Assembly (NCBI GenBank): GCA_030523385.1
Contig: JAUNIV010000101.1
Location: 1 to 7,607, forward strand
Length of the DNA stretch: 7,607 nucleotides
Direction: 5' to 3'
Origin: Bacteroidales bacterium
GTDB taxonomy: Bacteria > Bacteroidota > Bacteroidia > Bacteroidales > Bacteroidaceae
The notes beneath the pieces are model-generated. The model was not told the origin of the DNA, ran no database searches, and worked only from the letters and a program-made list of their open reading frames with translations. Numbering within the stretch: the stretch's first letter is position 1; the number at the start of each line of letters is the position of its first letter. Of the stretch, positions 1 through 6,834 are shown in pieces. The translations under genes and the position numbers were made by a program.

Positions 1-555
1 TAAAGTTAATTATTAATGAATTATCCAACTTTGTTTGGATTTTAAATGGAAAATTGGGATGATGTAGTTTTTGAGGTTGATTTGCTTAAATCCCAAGAAA
101 TAGATTTGGATTACATTCTTGAGTTGATATTCGAGAAGAATAAAAAGAAGTTGGATAAGGCTTCATTGATAGAGGAAATCCGCCGAGTTATCAGGTCTAG
201 TGTCGGAAACAGAGCCAAAGAGAGTCTGATAATTGATTTTATCAATCAATCAAACCTGGATTTATATGTTGATAGAACGGATGTTATAAAGGCTTTTTAT
301 GAATATGCACAAGCAGAACTGAAAAAAGAGGCTGTCGCTTTGATTGCAGGTGAAAATCTGAATGAAAGGGAAGCCAAACATTATATCGAATTCTCATTGA
401 AACGAAAATTTGCCAATGAGAATGGAACGGACTTCAATAATATCCTGCCTAAAATGAGTCCTCTGAATCCGCAATATTTGGCGAAGAAGCAGACAGTGTT
501 CAAAAAAATCGTTGCTTTTATCGAGAAGTTTAAGGATGTTGGCGAACAACTGTAA
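1..555 (+). pseudogene. hsdR: Type I restriction endonuclease subunit R (HsdR), C-terminal part, apparently frameshifted
   Basis: The open stretch 46-555 (169 codons) reads as the C-terminal helical domain of HsdR, the ATP-dependent translocase/nuclease subunit of type I restriction enzymes; this domain docks the motor on the HsdM/HsdS core. Recognisable segments are FEVDLLKSQEIDLDYILELI near its start, GNRAKESLIIDFINQ in the middle, and ILPKMSPLNPQYL before a short helical C-terminus. The nuclease and helicase motifs would lie upstream, outside the window. An in-frame TAA (43-45) sits directly before the ATG at 46, so this frame cannot continue upstream. Frame 3 is open from base 3 to a TGA at 60-62 and encodes protein-like residues ending NELSNFVWILNGKLG, which would lead naturally into the HsdR segment. 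I read this as one gene broken by a frameshift near 48-60. A short restart protein from ATG 46 is the alternative. The family is clear; the break is inferred. Low G+C suggests acquisition. Confidence 0.65.
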
Positions 556-566
556 TATGAGATAAT

Positions 567-782
567 ATGATTAATACTGCTGTTTTGAGTTGGAACACAA
601 TCGAACTTCATTATTGGTTTAATAATGATTGTGTAAATTCAGACAAGATACACTTACCATACCTTATGAAGCTACAAAATGATAGAAGATGGATGCGTAA
701 GAAATATATAGCTTCTTGGCAATGCAGCAGTGTAGGAAACAACGTAATCGATGCAAGCCAATTGTACGGAGATAGCCAATAA
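567..782 (+). CDS. Small hypothetical ORF, 71 codons, doubtful
   Basis: This ORF begins 11 bases after the hsdR stop, on the same strand, with ATG ATT AAT and no clear ribosome binding site. The predicted product is 71 residues, without a signal peptide or membrane segment. It is rich in Trp, Tyr, Asn and Cys. The N-terminal part (NTIELHYWFNND) looks more protein-like than the rest, so the ORF could be the remnant of a longer gene that has lost its downstream part. I do not recognise the family. Equal chances of a decayed remnant and a chance ORF in AT-rich DNA keep confidence low. Confidence 0.2.
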   Translation: MINTAVLSWNTIELHYWFNNDCVNSDKIHLPYLMKLQNDRRWMRKKYIASWQCSSVGNNVIDASQLYGDSQ

Positions 783-827
783 AGGATCCATCTGCAATCG
801 AGACCCTATTATTCCTTTGAAAAGAAA

Positions 828-861
828 CCCGCCATTGACGTATCTTTCATCAATGGACGGG
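828..861. other. Imperfect inverted repeat (hairpin), possible terminator read on the minus strand
   Basis: CCCGCCATTGA (828-838) pairs with TCAATGG-A-CGGG (850-861), leaving A857 bulged and an 11-base loop. On the + strand the hairpin is not followed by a T-run. On the minus strand it is followed by TTTCTTTT, the layout of a Rho-independent terminator, but there is no convincing minus-strand gene ending here. It may instead be a leftover hairpin ending the hsd transcript, or a structured RNA segment. Confidence 0.3.
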
Positions 862-910
862 CAACTTGTGATGTTTTGAATTATACTAACCTTATTATTT
901 CGATGCACCC

Positions 911-942
911 TTTAAGTATTTCACGGAATTTCACTAACTTTG
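911..942 (+). promoter_or_regulatory. Candidate Bacteroides-type sigma-ABfr promoter of the 979-7550 operon
   Basis: The -7 box TAACTTTG at 935-942 matches the Bacteroidetes consensus TAnnTTTG exactly. A TTTA at 911-914, a 3-of-4 match to the -33 TTTG box, lies 20 bases upstream, which is the usual spacing. Transcription would start at about 947-951 and leave a leader of roughly 30 bases before the ATG at 979. Its position just ahead of a run of six closely packed genes supports the call; activity is inferred. Confidence 0.5.
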
Positions 943-956
943 CCGCACCATTTGAA

Positions 957-968
957 AATTACGTAATT
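957..968. repeat. Perfect 12-bp palindrome AATTACGTAATT in the operon leader
   Basis: The sequence is identical to its own reverse complement. It lies just after the predicted transcription start and 10 bases before the start codon at 979. That is a plausible place for an operator or a small leader structure, but a short AT-rich palindrome can arise by chance and no regulator gene is nearby. Confidence 0.3.
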
Positions 969-978
969 ATCATTAAAG

Positions 979-2370
979 ATGAAGGAAGAATTTGAGCTGA
1001 TCGCCAAGACATTCCAGGGATTGGAAGAAGTGCTGGCCAAAGAACTCACCGAATTGGGAGCCGGCAATATTGAAATAGGACGACGCATGGTAGCCTTTAC
1101 GGGCGACAAGGAAATGATGTACCGGGCAAACTTCTGCCTGCGCACCGCCATACGCATCCTGAAACCCATCAAACATTTTGAAGCAAAGACTGCCGACGAA
1201 GTCTATGAAGCCGTCAAGGCCATCGCATGGGAGGAATACATGGATAAGGATAAAAGTTTCTCTGTAGATGCCGTGGTATTCTCAAACGAATTCCGTCACT
1301 CCAAGTTTGTGGCCTACAAGGTGAAGGATGCCATCGTGGATTACTTCCGCGAACAGACGGGCGACCGTCCTTCGGTACGTATCAACAATCCGGATTTGGC
1401 CCTGAACATCCACATTGCCGAAGACAAATGCACCCTTTCATTAGACAGTTCGGGCGAATCGTTGCATCGTCGGGGTTATCGTCAGGAGACTATGGAAGCT
1501 CCGCTGAACGAAGTGCTGGCTGCCGGCATGATTCTGATGACCGGATGGCGGGGAGAATGTGACCTGATAGACCCGATGTGTGGTTCGGGCACCATTCCTA
1601 TCGAAGCCGCCCTCATAGCCCGAAACATTGCGCCGGGTGTTTTCCGCAAGGAATATGCCTTCGAGAAATGGAACGACTTTGACCAGGAGCTGTTCGACAA
1701 CATCTATAACGATGATTCGCAAGAGCGCGAGTTTACGCACAAGATTTATGGCTATGACAACAACCCGAAAGCCAACGAGATAGCCATGCGCAACGTGAAA
1801 GCCGCCGGACTGAGCAAGGACATAACGCTGAAGATACAGCCCTTCCAGCAATTTGAGCAGCCTAAAGAGAAAAGCATCATCATTACCAACCCGCCTTATG
1901 GCGAACGCATTTCCACCAACGACCTGCTGGGATTGTATCAGATGATAGGCGAACGCCTGAAACATGCCTTCACAGGAAACGATGCCTGGATATTGAGCTA
2001 TCGCGAAGAGTGCTTCGACCAGATAGGACTGAAGCCTTCCATCAAAGTACCTTTGTTTAACGGTGCACTGGAGTGCGAATACCGCAAATACCAGTTGTTC
2101 GACGGGAAATACAAGGAATTCCGCAGCGAACATAGCGACAAGGAATTTAAGCCGCGCCGCGAAGAGATGCGTCCCCGACGCAGCGGTGAGCGGGTGGAAT
2201 ATGGCGATCGCAGAGGGGCAAATAGATTTGGCGACCGCAAGGAAGGACGTCGCCCCGATGAGAAACGCAACTTCGGCGAACGCCGTGGAGAAAGAAAAGA
2301 CTTCGGCGACAGAGAGAAGCGGAGAGGCGACTATCCGGAAAAAAGAAGATTCCATAAAGACGACCATTAA
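979..2370 (+). CDS. THUMP domain-containing class I SAM-dependent RNA methyltransferase (RlmL/YpsC type) with Arg-rich tail
   Basis: This 463-residue protein matches the family of the N-terminal half of E. coli RlmKL (23S rRNA m2G2445 methyltransferase) and of B. subtilis YpsC. Residues 1-60 form the ferredoxin-like start (FELIAKTFQGLEEVLAKEL), and a THUMP RNA-binding domain spans about 65-155. The Rossmann methyltransferase domain follows, with the SAM-binding motif DPMCGSGT at 198-205, the post-I acidic residue in YGYDNNP near 260, and the N6/N2-amino methyltransferase signature NPPYGER at 304-310. The RlmK half is absent, as is normal outside proteobacteria. Residues 381-463 are an extra Arg/Lys/Asp/Glu-rich, probably disordered tail with four (F/Y)G(D/E)R units, likely for RNA contact. 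ATG 979 is chosen because the family N-terminus begins there and a promoter lies just upstream. It is probably the first gene of the operon, with the next gene 11 bases on. The exact target nucleotide is inferred. Confidence 0.9.
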   Translation: MKEEFELIAKTFQGLEEVLAKELTELGAGNIEIGRRMVAFTGDKEMMYRANFCLRTAIRILKPIKHFEAKTADEVYEAVKAIAWEEYMDKDKSFSVDAVVFSNEFRHSKFVAYKVKDAIVDYFREQTGDRPSVRINNPDLALNIHIAEDKCTLSLDSSGESLHRRGYRQETMEAPLNEVLAAGMILMTGWRGECDLIDPMCGSGTIPIEAALIARNIAPGVFRKEYAFEKWNDFDQELFDNIYNDDSQEREFTHKIYGYDNNPKANEIAMRNVKAAGLSKDITLKIQPFQQFEQPKEKSIIITNPPYGERISTNDLLGLYQMIGERLKHAFTGNDAWILSYREECFDQIGLKPSIKVPLFNGALECEYRKYQLFDGKYKEFRSEHSDKEFKPRREEMRPRRSGERVEYGDRRGANRFGDRKEGRRPDEKRNFGERRGERKDFGDREKRRGDYPEKRRFHKDDH

Positions 2371-2381
2371 AAGATAATATT

Positions 2382-4616
2382 ATGAGAAAAAGACTGAACC
2401 AAAGCCTGTTTTTAGCACTGTTAACTGCATTTGCTATGACTATGAATGTGACGGCACAAGAAAAAAAGAGTTTTAGCCTAGAGGACTTGATGCCCGGAGG
2501 CAACAATTACTTTAACTTACAGCCTCAGAACCTGTATGGGTTGACGTGGTGGGGCGACGTTTGCATCAACGGAGGAACCGAAGACGTAAAGACTGTCAAC
2601 CCGACAAACGGCAAAGAGAAGATACTCATCACCGTGCAGGAAGTGAACGACCTGCTGGAAAAAGCCGGATTGGGCAAGGTGCATCATCTCTATGGCGCAT
2701 CCTTCCCGTATTCCGAAGGACTGATGTGGGTGAAAACCGCTGGAGCCAAACAAGCCAATATCCTGATTGATGTCAACAAGAAGGAAGTGATATGGAGCCA
2801 GCCTATTGCGGAGAAAGCTGCCAATCAGGATTGGAACAAGACCAGCCGTTCGCTGGCTTATACCATAGACAACAATCTGTTTGTCACTACAGCCGACGGA
2901 CAGAACCATCAGGTGACCAACGAGCCGAAGGGCATTGTGTGCGGACAGAGTGTGCACCGCCAGGAGTTCGGCATCTATAAGGGAACCTTCTGGAGCCCGA
3001 AAGGCAATCTGCTTGCTTTCTATCGCATGGACGAAACCATGGTGACAGACTATCCGCAGGTGAATACTTCCACCCGCATTGCCACACTGGAACCGGACAA
3101 GTATCCGATGGCCGGAATGACCAGTCATAAAGTAACCGTAGGCGTCTATAATCCGGCTACCGGACAGACGGTTTACCTGAAAGCTGGTGACCCCACAGAC
3201 CGTTACTTCACCAATGTCAGCTGGAGTCCCGATGAAAAGAATGTCTATCTTATCGAGTTGAACCGCGACCAGAACGAAGCACAGCTTTGCTGTTATGACG
3301 CCGCTACGGGAGAAAAGGTAGGCGGAGCTATTTACGAAGAATCCCATCCTAAATACGTAGAGCCGCAGCATCCGTTGACTTTCCTGCCATGGGACAACGG
3401 GAAGTTCATCTATCAGAGCCAACGCGACGGATATAATCACCTGTATCTGTTTGATTTGAATGTGAAAGCAGACGGAGCGGAACAGACCACCGGCATCGGA
3501 AGCAAATATAAGGAATCTGTCAAGGTTACCCAACTGACGCAAGGCGACTGGTTGGTGCAGGACATCGTGGGATTCAATGCAAAGACGAAAGAAGTCATCA
3601 TCATGAGCACCGAAGTGTCGCCGCTGCAAAGCAATGCATACGCCGTGAATGTGAATACCGGCAAGCGTCGCCTTATCGGCAATCAGGATGGAATGCACAG
3701 CGTGAAGCTCTCTGTTTCCGGCCAATACGTGATAGATAACTATACTTCATTCACTGTTCCCCGCCGGATAGACATCGTGCCTGTTTCGGGCAAGGGAAAG
3801 AACGTGAACCTCCTTACGGCCACCAACCCGATGGACGATTACAACATGCCCGAAATCACTTTGGGCACGATCAAGGCTGCCGATGGAAAGACAGACCTGT
3901 ACTATCGTCTGGTAAAGCCGGTGAACTTCGATCCGAACAAGAAATATCCCGCTGTAATCTATGTATATGGAGGTCCGCATGCCCAAATGATACACAATGT
4001 GCGCAACTATGGTGCAGGTGGATGGGACATCTATATGGCACAGTTGGGCTACGTGATGCTGACGGTGGACAACCGGGGCAGCGATAACCGCGGACTGGAA
4101 TTTGAGAACTGCACCTTCCGCCAGTTGGGCACGGAGGAGATGAAAGACCAGGTGAAAGGAGTGGACTTGCTGAAATCATTGGGTTATGTGGACGAAAACC
4201 GCATCGGTGTACACGGTTGGAGCTTCGGAGGCTTTATGACTACCAACCTGATGCTGACCTACAACGATATATTCAAGGTAGGAGTGGCAGGCGGGCCGGT
4301 GATAGACTGGGCTTACTACGAAGTGATGTACGGCGAACGCTACATGGATACTCCGGAGACCAATCCCGAAGGTTACAAGAAAGCCAATTTGAAATTGAGA
4401 GCCGGAGACTTGAAGGGACGTCTGGAAATCATCATCGGTGCCAACGACCCCACTTGTGTCCCGCAGCACAGCGTCACGTTCTTGCGCGCTTGCATCGATG
4501 CCGGTACGCAACCCGACTTCTTCATGTATCCGGGCGACGGACACAACATGTTCGGACGCGACAGAGTGCACCTCTATGAACGCATTACACGCTATTTTGA
4601 AGACCATTTAAAGTAA
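2382..4616 (+). CDS. Secreted S9 family serine peptidase (DPP IV / prolyl tripeptidyl peptidase type)
   Basis: This 744-residue exopeptidase should release di- or tripeptides from N-termini with a penultimate or third Pro/Ala. Residues 1-25 form a Sec signal peptide (basic MRKR, hydrophobic core, VTA before QEKK), so it is probably periplasmic. Residues ~50-480 are the DPP IV-type beta-propeller, with WSPKG at 204-208 and YRMDE at 214-218. Residues ~490-744 are the alpha/beta-hydrolase domain. The catalytic triad is Ser614 in GWSFGG, Asp689 in GANDP and His721 in GDGHN; Tyr529 in YGGP is the likely oxyanion-hole Tyr. From memory, P. gingivalis prolyl tripeptidyl peptidase has Ser603/Asp678/His710, with the same spacings (75 and 32), and its substrate-binding Glu636 would match Glu647 here. 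Human DPP4 spaces Ser and Asp by 78. This favours a tripeptidyl-peptidase-like enzyme, but specificity is inferred. The human DPP4 Asn710 position appears to be Thr691. The gene lies 11 bases after the methyltransferase and 10 before purD. Confidence 0.9.
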   Translation: MRKRLNQSLFLALLTAFAMTMNVTAQEKKSFSLEDLMPGGNNYFNLQPQNLYGLTWWGDVCINGGTEDVKTVNPTNGKEKILITVQEVNDLLEKAGLGKVHHLYGASFPYSEGLMWVKTAGAKQANILIDVNKKEVIWSQPIAEKAANQDWNKTSRSLAYTIDNNLFVTTADGQNHQVTNEPKGIVCGQSVHRQEFGIYKGTFWSPKGNLLAFYRMDETMVTDYPQVNTSTRIATLEPDKYPMAGMTSHKVTVGVYNPATGQTVYLKAGDPTDRYFTNVSWSPDEKNVYLIELNRDQNEAQLCCYDAATGEKVGGAIYEESHPKYVEPQHPLTFLPWDNGKFIYQSQRDGYNHLYLFDLNVKADGAEQTTGIGSKYKESVKVTQLTQGDWLVQDIVGFNAKTKEVIIMSTEVSPLQSNAYAVNVNTGKRRLIGNQDGMHSVKLSVSGQYVIDNYTSFTVPRRIDIVPVSGKGKNVNLLTATNPMDDYNMPEITLGTIKAADGKTDLYYRLVKPVNFDPNKKYPAVIYVYGGPHAQMIHNVRNYGAGGWDIYMAQLGYVMLTVDNRGSDNRGLEFENCTFRQLGTEEMKDQVKGVDLLKSLGYVDENRIGVHGWSFGGFMTTNLMLTYNDIFKVGVAGGPVIDWAYYEVMYGERYMDTPETNPEGYKKANLKLRAGDLKGRLEIIIGANDPTCVPQHSVTFLRACIDAGTQPDFFMYPGDGHNMFGRDRVHLYERITRYFEDHLK

Positions 4617-4626
4617 AACATAACTT

Positions 4627-5895
4627 ATGAAACTGTTGTTGTTAGGATCGGGCGGACGTGAACACGCCCTGGCATGGAAGATTGCCCAAAGCCCCCGGAT
4701 TGAGAAACTGTATATTGCTCCCGGCAATGCCGGAACAAGCACGGTAGGTGAAAACGTGGCCATTAAAGCAGACGACTTTGCAGCCATCAAGGAGTTTGTG
4801 GCAAAGAATGCCATAGACATGGTGGTGGTAGGCCCCGAAGATCCGTTGGTGAAAGGCATTTATGACTACTTCAAGAACGACGAGGCACTGAAGGCTGTCC
4901 CCGTCATCGGCCCTTCCAAAGCCGGTGCCGTGCTCGAAGGAAGCAAGGAGTTTGCCAAAGGATTCATGCAGCGTCACCACATTCCCACGGCAGGCTATAA
5001 GAGCATAACTGCTGCCAATCTGGAAGAAGGACTGGCTTTCCTCGAAACCCTGCAGGCTCCCTACGTGTTGAAAGCCGACGGACTGTGTGCCGGCAAGGGT
5101 GTACTGATATTGCCCACGCTGGAAGAAGCCAAGAAAGAATTGAAGGAGATGTTGGGCGGCATGTTCGGCGATGCATCGGCCACAGTGGTCATTGAGGAAT
5201 TTCTGAGCGGCATAGAATGTTCGGTATTCGTACTGACCGATGGCAAGCATTACAAGATATTGCCCGAAGCCAAAGACTACAAACGTATCGGCGAAGGCGA
5301 TAAAGGGCTGAACACCGGCGGTATGGGCAGCATCTCGCCTGTCCCGTTTGCCGACAAGGAATGGATGCAGAAGGTAGAAGACCGCATCATCCGTCCTACC
5401 GTGGAAGGTCTGGCCGAAGAAGGCATAGATTACAAAGGCTTCATCTTCTTCGGACTGATTAACGTGAAGGGCAATCCGATGGTGATAGAATACAACGTGC
5501 GCATGGGCGACCCCGAGACAGAAAGCGTGATGCTCCGCATACAGAGCGACCTGGTGGAACTGTTTGATGGAGTGGCTGCCGGCAATCTGGACGAGAAGGA
5601 ACTGAAGATTGACCCGCGTTCGGCTGTGTGCGTCATGCTGGTATCGGGCGGTTATCCCGAACACTACGACAAAGGTTATGCCATCAGCGGACTGGACGAG
5701 GTGGAAGACAGCATCGTGTTCCATGCCGGAACCGCGCTGAAGGACGGACAGGTGGTGACCAGCGGCGGACGCGTCATAGCCGTCAGCTCTTACGGCGCCA
5801 ACAAGGAAGAGGCACTGGCGCAGTCCTTTGCCAATGCCAAGAAAATCAGTTTCGAGAAGAAATATTTCCGTTCCGATATCGGGTTTGACCTTTAG
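4627..5895 (+). CDS. purD: Phosphoribosylamine--glycine ligase (GAR synthetase)
   Basis: PurD catalyses the second step of de novo purine synthesis in the cytoplasm: 5-phosphoribosylamine + glycine + ATP gives glycinamide ribonucleotide. The 422-residue length is normal for a single-domain bacterial PurD. Seen in order are the N-terminal GSGGREHA (7-14) and APGNAGT (31-37), the ATP-grasp segment KADGLCAGKGV (149-159), EEFLSGIECSV (190-200), NTGGMG (229-234), the metal/ATP-binding EYNVRMGDPE (288-297), and the C-terminal GGRVI (380-384) and FRSDIG (414-419). No key motif is missing, so the enzyme should be active. It begins 10 bases after the peptidase stop and ends 3 bases before the membrane protein, so it is probably co-transcribed. 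No PurR-type site or riboswitch lies immediately upstream. No other purine gene is in the window. Confidence 0.97.
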   Translation: MKLLLLGSGGREHALAWKIAQSPRIEKLYIAPGNAGTSTVGENVAIKADDFAAIKEFVAKNAIDMVVVGPEDPLVKGIYDYFKNDEALKAVPVIGPSKAGAVLEGSKEFAKGFMQRHHIPTAGYKSITAANLEEGLAFLETLQAPYVLKADGLCAGKGVLILPTLEEAKKELKEMLGGMFGDASATVVIEEFLSGIECSVFVLTDGKHYKILPEAKDYKRIGEGDKGLNTGGMGSISPVPFADKEWMQKVEDRIIRPTVEGLAEEGIDYKGFIFFGLINVKGNPMVIEYNVRMGDPETESVMLRIQSDLVELFDGVAAGNLDEKELKIDPRSAVCVMLVSGGYPEHYDKGYAISGLDEVEDSIVFHAGTALKDGQVVTSGGRVIAVSSYGANKEEALAQSFANAKKISFEKKYFRSDIGFDL

Positions 5896-5898
5896 CAG

Positions 5899-6834
5899 AT
5901 GATGGATTATAACAAGTTACAGACAAGGGTGGCATCGGGAAAATTCACCTTTCCCGTTGTTGCCTTTGTGTGCTTGTTGCTTTGGATCTTCACTTCCGGC
6001 GGGTGGCAGGAAGGTGTCAGTATGCTGGCCTGTGCGCTGGTGGCCTATCTGCTGACCGAACTGAACACCACGTTTACGCTGATACGTACGCGAACCACCC
6101 TCCACGTCAGCAGTTACATTTTTCTCCTTACGTTGTGTCTGTTTTTGCATCCGTTGCACACAGATACGTTCGTACCGCTTCTTTTCCTGCTTGCCATATT
6201 CCAATTGTTTGGCAGCTACGAGGCTCCTCAGGCTCCTGTGCATATCTTCCATTGTTTTCTCTTTATCGGATTAGGAAGTTTGCTGTTCCCCAAGCTGGTC
6301 TGTTTCGTGCCGTTGTTTCTTGTTGGCATGGGCAGTTTCCGCTCGCTTTCTCCCAGGAGTTTCTTTGCGGGCATCATCGGTCTGTCCACTCCCTATTGGT
6401 TCCTTTTCGGCTACGCACTCTATACCGACCGCATGGAGGCATTCTGTCGCCCGTTGCAGGAAATGATTGCATTCGCTCCCATTCGTTATGGAATATTGGA
6501 TGCTGAACAGCTTGTTTTCGGTGGAATCATCGTTTTGTTTTCTGCCGTGAGCAGCATCTGTTATCTCCATACGTCTTATTTAGACAAGGTGCGTACCCGT
6601 CTTTTTTTGCTCTTTTTGGTAAGTGTGGAAGTCTGGAATTGCCTGTTGGGCGTGTTGCAGCCCCAGCATTTCAATGTCTTGATGCAGATACAAATCCTGA
6701 TCGGCTCCATTTTCATGGCGCATCTTTTTGCATTGAGCCGCACCCGCTTTGCCGGAATCTTTTTCATGGTTACATTTGTTGTATTGATTGTTTGGACTGT
6801 GTATAACGTATGGATGCAATTATTCAATTTCTGA
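5899..6834 (+). CDS. Polytopic inner-membrane protein of unknown function
   Basis: This 311-residue protein is very hydrophobic, with about ten predicted membrane spans (roughly 16-32, 36-54, 72-86, 90-105, 116-130, 132-146, 154-175, 205-223, 233-252, 262-281 and 285-307). It has no cleavable signal peptide. Charged residues cluster in short loops, for example RTRT near 63-66, SPRS near 151-154, DKVRTR at 229-234 and RTR at 281-283. I recognise no catalytic or transporter motif and do not assign a function. Its position directly after purD suggests translational coupling: it starts 3 bases after the purD stop, at either ATG 5899 or ATG 5902. It overlaps the YqaA-type gene by 25 bases at its end. 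It is expected to be a real gene because it is a full-length, well-formed membrane protein inside a tight operon. Confidence 0.8.
   Translation: MMDYNKLQTRVASGKFTFPVVAFVCLLLWIFTSGGWQEGVSMLACALVAYLLTELNTTFTLIRTRTTLHVSSYIFLLTLCLFLHPLHTDTFVPLLFLLAIFQLFGSYEAPQAPVHIFHCFLFIGLGSLLFPKLVCFVPLFLVGMGSFRSLSPRSFFAGIIGLSTPYWFLFGYALYTDRMEAFCRPLQEMIAFAPIRYGILDAEQLVFGGIIVLFSAVSSICYLHTSYLDKVRTRLFLLFLVSVEVWNCLLGVLQPQHFNVLMQIQILIGSIFMAHLFALSRTRFAGIFFMVTFVVLIVWTVYNVWMQLFNF

Larger units (their letters stand above)
556..910. other. AT-rich gap without a confident gene
   Basis: About 420 bases separate the hsdR stop from the next real gene at 979. Both strands contain only short ORFs with no recognisable domain. 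The contents I can point to are a weak 71-codon ORF (567-782), an imperfect hairpin (828-861), and, beyond this stretch, a promoter and a palindrome. I see no tRNA-like cloverleaf, no direct-repeat pair that would mark an attachment site, and no transposase remnant. It is probably the border between a restriction-modification island and the core operon. Confidence 0.5.

Noticed and set aside
23..40. ATCCAA/TTGGAT hairpin followed by TTTTAAA, considered as a terminator or attachment site
   Set aside because: The stem is only 6 bp and AT-rich and the T-run is only 4 bases. It falls inside sequence that reads as hsdR coding in frame 3.
1..978. A new defence system around the hsdR fragment
   Set aside because: Only the end of a known type I restriction gene is visible and the neighbouring small ORF has no recognisable domain. 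Nothing supports a new system from this sequence alone.
1441..2367. Long minus-strand ORF (308 codons) opposite the RNA methyltransferase
   Set aside because: It lies wholly within a convincing + strand gene. Its translation has no recognisable domain and follows the mirrored codon pattern of that gene.
2517..3725. Long minus-strand ORF (402 codons) opposite the S9 peptidase
   Set aside because: It is the shadow of the peptidase propeller region, with no domain, no promoter and unnatural composition (His, Cys and Arg rich).
4642..5724. Minus-strand ORF (360 codons) opposite purD
   Set aside because: purD is unambiguous on the + strand; the antisense frame stays open because of codon bias in this G+C range.
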